A stretch of 5,181 bases of DNA, taken from Pseudomonadota bacterium (GTDB taxonomy: Bacteria > Desulfobacterota > GWC2-55-46 > JADFVP01). The position numbers were made by a program, and so were the translations under genes. Of the stretch, positions 1 to 5,181 are shown piece after piece (position 1 is the first letter of the stretch; each line of letters begins with the position of its first letter). The notes beneath the pieces were generated by a model. That model made no database searches, was not told the origin of the DNA, and saw nothing but the letters and a program-made list of their open reading frames with translations. The stretch is taken from NCBI GenBank assembly GCA_015222595.1, contig JADFVP010000092.1, positions 1 to 5,181 on the forward strand, given 5' to 3'.

Positions 1-1
1 G

Positions 2-787
2 ATACTGCTCTACAATGCGCTCGGCTACGAGTTGCCAATCTTTGCCCACCTGCCGATGATACTCGGCTCGGACAAGGCGCGGCTCAGCAAACGGCACGGC
101 GCAACTTCCGTTATCGCCTACAAGGCAGAGGGCTACCTGCCCCACGCGCTCGTTAACTACCTTGCGCGCCTCGGCTGGTCGCACGGAGATCAGGAAATCT
201 TCTCGATGGAGGAACTCGTTAAACTCTTTAGCTTCGACCACGTCGGCAAGGCCGCCGGTGTCTTCAACCCCGAAAAGCTCCTCTGGCTGAACGCCCACTA
301 TATAAAAGAGAGTACGGACTCGGCCCTCGCCCCGCTTCTCGTTCCGTTCTTAACAGAACTCGGAGTCGAGAACGCCGGACAGGACACCAGACTTGAAAAA
401 ATAGTCTCTACGCTAAAGGAGCGGGCCAAGACCCTTGTGGAAATGGCTGAGAGCGCGCACTTCTACTTCAAAGATAAGGTAGAGTATGAAGAGAAGCCGA
501 GGAACAAATTTCTTAAAGCAGAAAAGCTGGAGATCTTTAAAGAGCTGCAAGAGAAGCTAGGGAGCCTCGAAACTTTTAGCGTCGAGGCGATAGAGACTAT
601 CTTCAATGAACTTATGGAGAAGACTGAGCTTAAGCTCGGCAAGATCGCCCAGCCAGTGCGCGTAGCTCTAACGGGAGGCACGGTAAGCCCCGGAATATTT
701 GAGACAATTGAGGCCATGGGTTCAGAAATGGTCATGGGTAGGCTAGAAGCGGCAATAACGTACATTGAAAGCCTACCGACAGAGTAG
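2..787 (+). CDS. gltX: Glutamyl-tRNA synthetase, C-terminal 261 residues (5' truncated by window edge)
   Basis: This class I aminoacyl-tRNA synthetase attaches glutamate to tRNA-Glu in the cytoplasm. The reading frame is open from base 2, so the gene enters from the left and no start codon is visible. The first visible residues, ILLYNALGYELPIFAHLPMI, are the segment just before the second class I signature. That signature appears as ARLSKRHG (bases 77-100, visible residues 26-33), the GluRS form of KMSKS. AEGYLPHALVNYLARLGWS and the following FDHVGKAAGVFNPEKLLWLN are typical of the GluRS stem-contact region. The rest is the charged, helical anticodon-binding part. By comparison with family proteins of about 470 residues, roughly 210 N-terminal residues, including the HIGH motif, lie outside the window. 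The gene ends with TAG at 785-787. Whether the enzyme is discriminating or also charges tRNA-Gln cannot be judged here. The 3' end is partly duplicated downstream at 805-863. Confidence 0.95.
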   Translation: MLLYNALGYELPIFAHLPMILGSDKARLSKRHGATSVIAYKAEGYLPHALVNYLARLGWSHGDQEIFSMEELVKLFSFDHVGKAAGVFNPEKLLWLNAHYIKESTDSALAPLLVPFLTELGVENAGQDTRLEKIVSTLKERAKTLVEMAESAHFYFKDKVEYEEKPRNKFLKAEKLEIFKELQEKLGSLETFSVEAIETIFNELMEKTELKLGKIAQPVRVALTGGTVSPGIFETIEAMGSEMVMGRLEAAITYIESLPTE

Positions 788-805
788 ATATAAGTTTTCA
801 ATGTA
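761..805. repeat. Imperfect palindrome across the gltX stop codon
   Basis: TACATTGAAA (761-770) is the exact reverse complement of TTTCAATGTA (796-805). The stem can extend inward by a G-U pair (771/795) and a C-G pair (772/794). A small inner stem of CTAC (773-776) with GTAG (784-787) is also possible. The hairpin therefore contains the last gltX codons and the stop. It could act in transcription termination or protect the mRNA 3' end. However, the stem is AT-rich and no U tract follows (AATGGTC comes next), so it is not a standard intrinsic terminator. It may equally be the scar of the event that duplicated the gltX tail, since its right arm ends exactly where the second copy begins. Confidence 0.5.
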
Positions 806-863
806 AATGGTCATGGGCAGGCTGAGTGCGGCAATAGAGTCTATTGAGAGCGCCACAGAGTAG
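805..863 (+). pseudogene. Diverged duplicate of the gltX 3' end
   Basis: Bases 805-863 align with 726-787, the last ~60 bases of gltX including its stop codon. The first 13 bases are identical (AAATGGTCATGGG) and the last 9 are identical (ACAGAGTAG). By hand I count about 47 matches over 59 aligned positions, with one 3-base deletion. Read from the ATG at 807, the copy encodes MVMGRLSAAIESIESATE and then stops; the true gltX tail reads MVMGRLEAAITYIESLPTE. Differences include synonymous changes (GGT/GGC, CTA/CTG, GAA/GAG) as well as replacements, and the indel keeps frame. A TAA directly precedes the ATG and there is no ribosome binding site, so expression as an 18-residue peptide is unlikely. 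It is best described as a gene remnant, from a tandem duplication or from recombination with another gltX allele. Confidence 0.8.
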
Positions 864-916
864 CCCCAAAAGGTCTTATAAAACAGAAGGTTACCACAGT
901 TAGCCCTCTTATTTAC

Positions 917-946
917 TTGACTTATAGGCGCAACACTGCCTAAAAT
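917..946 (+). promoter_or_regulatory. Sigma-70-type promoter for the pyc operon
   Basis: TTGACT (917-922) and TAAAAT (941-946) each differ by one base from the -35 and -10 consensus and are separated by 18 bases. An AT-rich stretch (TCTTATTTA) lies just upstream of the -35. Transcription would start near 952-954, giving a 5' leader of about 140 nt before the pycA ATG. The next gene downstream on this strand is pycA, so it is the likely target. This is a motif match only, with no experimental support. Confidence 0.6.
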
Positions 947-1022
947 ACAGGCTTGTCCACTATTCTGGGGTTTTCAGATATAAAATAACCGTCACTAAAA
1001 CTGTTCGGAACAATAGAGAGCC

Positions 1023-1063
1023 GGGTCTACAGGTGCGAAGAGCAGCATCCCACGCATCGACCC
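1023..1063 (+). promoter_or_regulatory. Possible stem-loop in the pycA leader
   Basis: GGGTC (1023-1027) pairs with GACCC (1059-1063). GGTGCG (1032-1037) pairs with CGCATC (1053-1058) with one G-U pair. Together these give 11 pairs interrupted by a 4-base bulge (1028-1031) and closed by a 15-base loop. The structure ends 28 bases before the pycA start, so it could influence translation or mRNA stability. I do not recognise it as a known riboswitch or leader family, and an 11-pair bulged stem can arise by chance. Confidence 0.3.
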
Positions 1064-1091
1064 CAAGGCACAGAACCGGAAAATAATAGAA

Positions 1092-2510
1092 ATGTTCAAA
1101 AAACTACTTGTTGCAAATAGAGGTGAGATAGCCACACGGGTTATTCGCGCCTGCATGGAACTCGATATCGAGACCGTTGCTATCTACTCCGAAGAGGACA
1201 CCACGTCTCTGCACGTAAAGAAGGCCGACGAGGCGTACATGGTCGGCCCGGGGCCGATTGAAGGCTACCTCAACATACACCGCATAGTCGATCTTGCTAT
1301 AAAGGTCGGCGTTGACGCAATCCACCCGGGGTACGGCTTTCTCTCCGAGAATCCGAGGTTCCCGCTCCTTTGCGAGAAGAAGGGCATAACCTTTATCGGC
1401 CCCTCCTCCAAGACCATTGCCGAGATGGGCCACAAGATACAGGCCAGAGAGATGATGATAAAGGCCGGTGTGCCGGTGCTGCCGGGAACCGACCACGCGA
1501 TTTCCGACACCGACGAGGCTATTACTCTGGCGGACGAGATCGGTTATCCCATTATGGTCAAGGCCGCAGGCGGCGGAGGCGGACGCGGCCTAAGGGTTGC
1601 CCGCAATAAAGAAGACCTGATCTCGGCGTTAGAGTCCGCAAAGAAAGAGGCTGCGGCAGCCTTCGGGGTATCGGAAGTATTTTTAGAAAAGTTCCTCGAC
1701 AAGCCGCACCACATAGAGTTTCAGATTCTGGCCGACACGCACGGCAACATTATTCACTTGGGCGAGCGGGACTGTTCCATACAGCGGCGTCACCAGAAGC
1801 TCGTGGAGATAACCCCGTCTCTCATGCTCGACGACGACTTGAGGGCCCGCATGGGTGAGGCCGCCATAAAGGCAGCGCGCGCCACCAACTACGTGAGTGC
1901 CGGCACGGTCGAGTTTCTTGTGGACAACGACAAGAACTTCTACTTTCTTGAAATGAACACCAGAATACAGGTAGAGCACCCGGTTACCGAGGAGGTTACC
2001 GGAATAGACCTCTTAAAAGAGCAGATAGAGATAGCCGCAGGCAAGGAACTCGCTATCAAGCAGGAAGATGTAAAGATAAACGGCTACGCCATGGAGTGCC
2101 GCATCTGCGCCGAGGACCCGAAGAAGAACTTCATGCCGAGCTTCGGGCGCGTAACCTCGTACTACTCCCCCGGAGGCATCGGCGTGCGCATAGACGGCGC
2201 GATCTACAAAGATTTTGTTGTTTCAAGCTGCTACGACTCGCTCATAGTCAAACTCATTGTAAGCGGGGCCACTTGGGACGAGACGGTAAAGAGAATGCAG
2301 CGCAGCCTCGACGAGTTCGCTATTCGGGGCATAAAGACCACCATACCTTTTTTAGAGATGATAACGCACGACCCTGATTTCATCGCCGGCAACTTCGACA
2401 CCGGCTACATAGACCGCAAGCCCGAACTCATGGAGTATCATGAGGGTTGGGAGCCGTCAGACCTTGTCGCTTCTATTGCAGCGGCCATTGCGGCTCACCA
2501 CGGCCTGTAA
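1092..2510 (+). CDS. pycA: Pyruvate carboxylase subunit A (biotin carboxylase subunit)
   Basis: This 472-residue cytoplasmic ATP-grasp enzyme carboxylates the biotin of the partner subunit using ATP and bicarbonate. The N-terminal domain opens with KKLLVANRGEIATRVIRA, and HPGYGFLSEN follows at 78-87. The ATP-grasp part has K115, K157 and the glycine-rich loop AAGGGGGRG (158-166). RDCSIQRRHQK (226-236), E274, E287, R291 and E295 in EMNTRIQVEHP, and R337 correspond to the metal, bicarbonate and catalytic residues of E. coli AccC, so it looks fully active. The C-terminal domain includes GYAMECRICAEDP. The tail GYIDRKPELMEY resembles the end of the biotin carboxylase region of pyruvate carboxylases and makes it slightly longer than AccC (about 450). 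The start is the first ATG in a frame whose upstream stop is at 1014-1016; only a weak GGA lies 11 bases before it. pycB follows 39 bases later. Acetyl-CoA carboxylase AccC is the main alternative; the adjacent carboxyltransferase gene argues for PycA. Confidence 0.92.
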   Translation: MFKKLLVANRGEIATRVIRACMELDIETVAIYSEEDTTSLHVKKADEAYMVGPGPIEGYLNIHRIVDLAIKVGVDAIHPGYGFLSENPRFPLLCEKKGITFIGPSSKTIAEMGHKIQAREMMIKAGVPVLPGTDHAISDTDEAITLADEIGYPIMVKAAGGGGGRGLRVARNKEDLISALESAKKEAAAAFGVSEVFLEKFLDKPHHIEFQILADTHGNIIHLGERDCSIQRRHQKLVEITPSLMLDDDLRARMGEAAIKAARATNYVSAGTVEFLVDNDKNFYFLEMNTRIQVEHPVTEEVTGIDLLKEQIEIAAGKELAIKQEDVKINGYAMECRICAEDPKKNFMPSFGRVTSYYSPGGIGVRIDGAIYKDFVVSSCYDSLIVKLIVSGATWDETVKRMQRSLDEFAIRGIKTTIPFLEMITHDPDFIAGNFDTGYIDRKPELMEYHEGWEPSDLVASIAAAIAAHHGL

Positions 2511-2533
2511 GGCGCGTCAGGGACAATTTTAAC

Positions 2534-2538
2534 GGAGG
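2534..2538 (+). promoter_or_regulatory. Ribosome binding site of pycB
   Basis: GGAGG lies 11 bases before the ATG at 2550 and supports that start codon. It is clearly stronger than the site before pycA. This would suit independent and efficient initiation of the biotin-carrying subunit on a shared transcript. Confidence 0.75.
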
Positions 2539-2549
2539 CTTTTTCACCT

Positions 2550-4427
2550 ATGCCATCAGACAAGAAAAAACAGAGTGCGCCGAAGGGACATCAGGCGCGG
2601 ATAACGGATACGATACTAAGAGACTCTCACCAGTCTCTGCTCGCCACGCGCATGCGCACAGAAGATATGCTGCCTGCGGCAAAGATGCTCGACAAGGTGG
2701 GGTACTGGAGCCTTGAGGTCTGGGGCGGGGCTACCTTCGACGCCTGCCTGCGCTTTCTAAAAGAGGACCCGTGGGAAAGGCTCAAGAAGCTCCGCAAGGC
2801 GATACCGAACACGCGGCTCCAGATGCTGCTGCGCGGACAGAACCTTGTCGGCTACAAACACTATAGCGACGACGTGGTCAAGAAGTTCGTTGAGCGCGCT
2901 GCCAAGAACGGCATAGACGTCTTTCGTATCTTCGACGCCCTGAACGACCTCAGGAACTTAGAGGTCGCCATACGCGCGGCAAAAGAGACCAAAGCGATCG
3001 TCGAGGCGACCATCTGCTACACCACAAGCCCGGTCCACACGCACGAAGGCTTTGTGGAGAAGGCTAAAAAGCTCGTCAACATGGGCGCAGACACTATCTG
3101 CGTTAAGGACATGGCGGGGCTCTTGACCCCGTGGGCAGCCTACGACCTCGTCGGAAAGCTGAAGGCGAACATCGACGTGCCTATTCATATTCACTCGCAC
3201 GGCACCTCAGGGCTCGCCTCCATGAGCTACATGAAGGCCATAGAGGCCGGTGCCTCTATTATCGATACGGCAATTTCTAGCCTCGCAGCAGGCACGTCGC
3301 AGCCGCCGACCGAGAGTATGGTCGCAGCGCTTAGAGACACGCCGTACGACACGGGGCTCGACCTTTCGCTCCTCGACGAAATAGCAGACCACTTCAGAGA
3401 GGTTCGCAAGAAGTACAAGCAGTTCGAGAGCGAGCACACGGCGATAAATACCAAGATACTGGTCTCGCAGATACCGGGCGGAATGATCTCCAACCTCGCA
3501 AACCAGCTGAAGGAGCAGAACGCTCTGGACAAGATGGGCGACGTACTGGAGGAGATACCGAGAGTAAGAAAAGAGATGGGCTACCCGCCGCTCGTAACAC
3601 CTTCAAGCCAGGTGGTCGGCACGCAGGCGACCCTCAACGTGCTTATGGGAGAGCGTTACAAGGTCATAACAAGCGAGACCCGCAGCTACTTCAAGAACAT
3701 GTACGGCTCGCCTCCAGGAGAGATAGACGAGAAGATCCGCAAACTCGCCATAGGCGACGAAAAGCCGATCACGTGCCGTCCGGCAGACCTGCTTGAGCCT
3801 GAATTAGATAAGCTGACGCGCGAGCTGAGTTCCAAGACCAAGTCGGTGGAAGATATACTGACCTACGCGCTCTTTCCTGTGGTCGCCCTCGAGTTCTTCG
3901 AGCAGCGCGAGGCCGGAACGCTCGAACCCGAACCGCTTGAATTGCCGGAAGAGGCAGGTGGTGAGCCTCATGGCGGCGTAATGCACCTGGCTCCTAGCGA
4001 GTTCAACATCACGGTACACGGAGAGAGCCACAACATAAAGGTCGCCGGAGCAGGCCACAAGGTAGAGGGCAAGAGACCGTTCTTTATCATGGTAGACAAT
4101 TGCCTCGAAGAGGTGGTGGTAGAGTCGTTGACAGAGGTGCTGCCCACCACGGCCGGAGAGATCGAGCGGGCCAGCATAGCAGAATCATCACGGCCCAAGG
4201 CGCGCAAGGAGGGTGACGTTACAACTCCGATGCCGGGCAAGGTAATGTCGATAAAGGTTACCGAAGGCCAGAACGTTTCCGACGGCGACGTTGTGCTGAC
4301 TGTTGAAGCGATGAAGATGGAGAACGAGGTCCACACCCCTATCAGCGGTGTCGTCAAGAAGATACTGGTAAAGATAGGAGACACCGTAAACCCTGACGAG
4401 ACCCTTATCGAGGTCGAGCCTGTATAG
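2550..4427 (+). CDS. pycB: Pyruvate carboxylase subunit B (carboxyltransferase plus biotin carrier)
   Basis: This 625-residue protein transfers the carboxyl group from carboxybiotin to pyruvate to make oxaloacetate. After a short lysine-rich start, the HMGL-like carboxyltransferase TIM barrel (about 17-280) shows DTILRDSHQSLLATRMRT (20-37, metal ligand D25), EVWGGATFD (56-64), RGQNLVGY (95-102), K186 in CVKDMAG (the lysine expected to be carbamylated), and HIHSHGTSG (213-221, metal ligands H215 and H217). The conserved PYC/OADA domain covers roughly 300-500. A biotinyl domain occupies the last ~70 residues with EAMKMEN at 586-592; K589, 36 residues from the C-terminus, is the biotinylation site. 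The linker before it (545-556) is short and charged, unlike the long Pro/Ala linker of many Na+-pump decarboxylase alpha subunits. Oxaloacetate decarboxylase alpha (OadA) is the main alternative, since the architecture is shared. The biotin carboxylase gene just upstream favours ATP-dependent pyruvate carboxylase. Confidence 0.92.
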   Translation: MPSDKKKQSAPKGHQARITDTILRDSHQSLLATRMRTEDMLPAAKMLDKVGYWSLEVWGGATFDACLRFLKEDPWERLKKLRKAIPNTRLQMLLRGQNLVGYKHYSDDVVKKFVERAAKNGIDVFRIFDALNDLRNLEVAIRAAKETKAIVEATICYTTSPVHTHEGFVEKAKKLVNMGADTICVKDMAGLLTPWAAYDLVGKLKANIDVPIHIHSHGTSGLASMSYMKAIEAGASIIDTAISSLAAGTSQPPTESMVAALRDTPYDTGLDLSLLDEIADHFREVRKKYKQFESEHTAINTKILVSQIPGGMISNLANQLKEQNALDKMGDVLEEIPRVRKEMGYPPLVTPSSQVVGTQATLNVLMGERYKVITSETRSYFKNMYGSPPGEIDEKIRKLAIGDEKPITCRPADLLEPELDKLTRELSSKTKSVEDILTYALFPVVALEFFEQREAGTLEPEPLELPEEAGGEPHGGVMHLAPSEFNITVHGESHNIKVAGAGHKVEGKRPFFIMVDNCLEEVVVESLTEVLPTTAGEIERASIAESSRPKARKEGDVTTPMPGKVMSIKVTEGQNVSDGDVVLTVEAMKMENEVHTPISGVVKKILVKIGDTVNPDETLIEVEPV

Positions 4428-4461
4428 GGTACGCTTTTAGATTAGACCTAACCCGTAACAG

Positions 4462-5181
4462 ATGCCTGTTCTCTTACAAACACTCGGCGTAGTACTACCT
4501 GTCTTTACCATTATAGGCATCGGGTACATCTTTGCCTTGTTTAAAAAGATCAGCCTCGACCCGATAATAGACATACTGCTCTACCTCACCATTCCGGCCC
4601 TCGTAATCTCAGCGCTCTTAAAGAAACCGCTCGACCCTACCGACCTCTACACCGTTGCGCTCTCATCAGGCGCCGTTGTGCTAGGCGTCGGCGCTCTCAG
4701 CTACCTCTACCTTGGGGCTATCGGCAGGCGCGACCTTAAGGGTTTCTACCTGCCTACCATGTTCATGAACTCTGGCAACATGGCCTTTCCGCTAGCTCTT
4801 CTCGCCTTCGGCACCGACGGGCTTACGGTCGCGGTGCTCTACTATATTCTCATTGGCGTAATGGTCTACTCGCTAGGCGTCTACATTGCCAAGGGCAAGG
4901 GCGGGCTCAAAGAGATCTTCAAGCTACCCCTTATCTATGCCGCCGCAATATCTATAACGCTCAACCTCACGCACGTCGAGGTACCAACGCCAATACTCTC
5001 CATCTTCGACATGTTGGGCGCGGCCACCATACCGCTCATGCAGATAAGTCTCGGCTACAGGCTCCGCTCGGTCAAGCTCACGCTGCCCGGAGTCTCCATA
5101 GCAAGCTCCGTTATACGCATAGCCGGAGGCCTCGCAATAGCGTACGGAGTAACTGCGCTGCTCGGCATTGATGGTGTGCCC
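4462..5181 (+). CDS. AEC (auxin efflux carrier) family permease, 3' truncated by window edge
   Basis: The frame from ATG 4462 stays open to the last base, giving 240 residues with no stop. The protein is very hydrophobic, with membrane segments at about 4-27, 34-53, 63-86, 95-117, 121-143, 155-169, 176-199 and 208-234. Segment four carries FMNSGNMAFPLALLAFG (101-117), matching the conserved asparagine/glycine/proline motif (N-x-GN-xxx-P) of bacterial AEC transporters. IPLMQISLGYRL (190-201) also matches the family pattern after the central loop. AEC proteins are usually 300-320 residues, so about 60-80 residues are missing on the right. Despite the name, characterised bacterial relatives carry malate or malonate, not auxin; the substrate here is unknown. 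An in-frame TAA at 4456-4458 makes this ATG the first possible start, but no Shine-Dalgarno sequence is evident. The gene lies 34 bases after pycB with no terminator between, so co-transcription with pycAB is plausible. Confidence 0.85.
   Translation, partial: MPVLLQTLGVVLPVFTIIGIGYIFALFKKISLDPIIDILLYLTIPALVISALLKKPLDPTDLYTVALSSGAVVLGVGALSYLYLGAIGRRDLKGFYLPTMFMNSGNMAFPLALLAFGTDGLTVAVLYYILIGVMVYSLGVYIAKGKGGLKEIFKLPLIYAAAISITLNLTHVEVPTPILSIFDMLGAATIPLMQISLGYRLRSVKLTLPGVSIASSVIRIAGGLAIAYGVTALLGIDGVP

Larger units (their letters stand above)
788..1091. other. Intergenic region between gltX and pycA
   Basis: This 304-base stretch has no supportable complete gene. From left to right it holds the right arm of a palindrome (to 805), a diverged copy of the gltX 3' end (805-863), about 50 bases with no recognised signal, a sigma-70-like promoter (917-946), and a leader of about 140 nt with a possible stem-loop (1023-1063). 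The leader is more AT-rich than the flanking genes up to about 1015 and GC-richer after that. I saw no tRNA, no riboswitch I can name and no clear intrinsic terminator. Confidence 0.7.

Noticed and set aside
807..863. An 18-codon open frame (ATG 807 to TAG 861-863) as a small peptide gene
   Set aside because: It is fully explained as a copy of the gltX tail, has no ribosome binding site and is preceded directly by a stop codon.
938..952. GCCT/AGGC inverted repeat overlapping the -10 element as an operator
   Set aside because: The arms are only 4 bases and do not extend; this is expected by chance.
864..974. CCCCAAAA (864-871) and GGGGTTTT (967-974) as a long-range stem
   Set aside because: The second element is not the reverse complement of the first (that would be TTTTGGGG), so they do not pair along their length.
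953..986. A second promoter, TTGTCC with TATAAA or TAAAAT near 979-986
   Set aside because: The spacing of 20-22 bases is too long for a good sigma-70 promoter and the -35 match is poor; the pair at 917-946 is much better.
1104..1496. A 130-codon open frame on the - strand
   Set aside because: It is antisense to the conserved N-terminal region of pycA and has no recognisable domain or independent start signals.
3968..4384. A 138-codon open frame on the - strand
   Set aside because: It lies wholly inside pycB, whose + strand frame has clear domains including the biotinyl motif. The antisense frame shows no recognisable protein features and is a codon-bias shadow.
4427..4454. GGGT/ACCC pairing after pycB as a terminator
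   Set aside because: The stem is only 4 pairs with a 20-base loop and has no U tract after it.

Overview
The window holds an ordinary bacterial chromosomal stretch with every gene on the + strand. It contains the 3' part of a glutamyl-tRNA synthetase gene (gltX), a roughly 300-base intergenic region, a complete two-gene operon for a two-subunit, biotin-dependent pyruvate carboxylase (pycA, pycB), and the 5' part of a gene for a transporter of the auxin efflux carrier (AEC) family. Base composition is moderately GC-rich by eye, with heavy use of ATA (Ile) and AGG/AGA (Arg) alongside GC-ending codons. That codon style, the split PYC and the RLSKR form of the synthetase motif fit Desulfobacterota/Deltaproteobacteria, Nitrospirota or a related lineage. 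No phylogenetic marker in the window settles this, so the assignment is tentative.

Layout: 2-787 is gltX, entering from the left edge without its N-terminal half. Positions 788-1091 are non-coding and are the most unusual part of the window. They begin with an inverted repeat that overlaps the gltX stop codon. A diverged second copy of the last ~60 bases of gltX, including the stop codon, follows. Next come a good sigma-70-type promoter (TTGACT-18-TAAAAT) and a long leader of about 140 nt with a possible stem-loop. pycA (1092-2510) and pycB (2550-4427) follow, 39 bases apart, with a strong GGAGG before pycB. An AEC permease starts at 4462, 34 bases after pycB, and runs off the right edge.

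Function: PycA uses ATP and bicarbonate to carboxylate the biotin carried on the C-terminal lysine (K589) of PycB. The PycB carboxyltransferase domain then transfers the carboxyl group to pyruvate, giving oxaloacetate for anaplerosis or gluconeogenesis. The AEC gene may be co-transcribed and may move an organic acid, but its substrate cannot be read from the sequence.

I found no mobile element, CRISPR array, tRNA or rRNA, and no convincing new multi-gene system. The best lead for follow-up is the duplicated gltX tail and its palindrome at 726-863.
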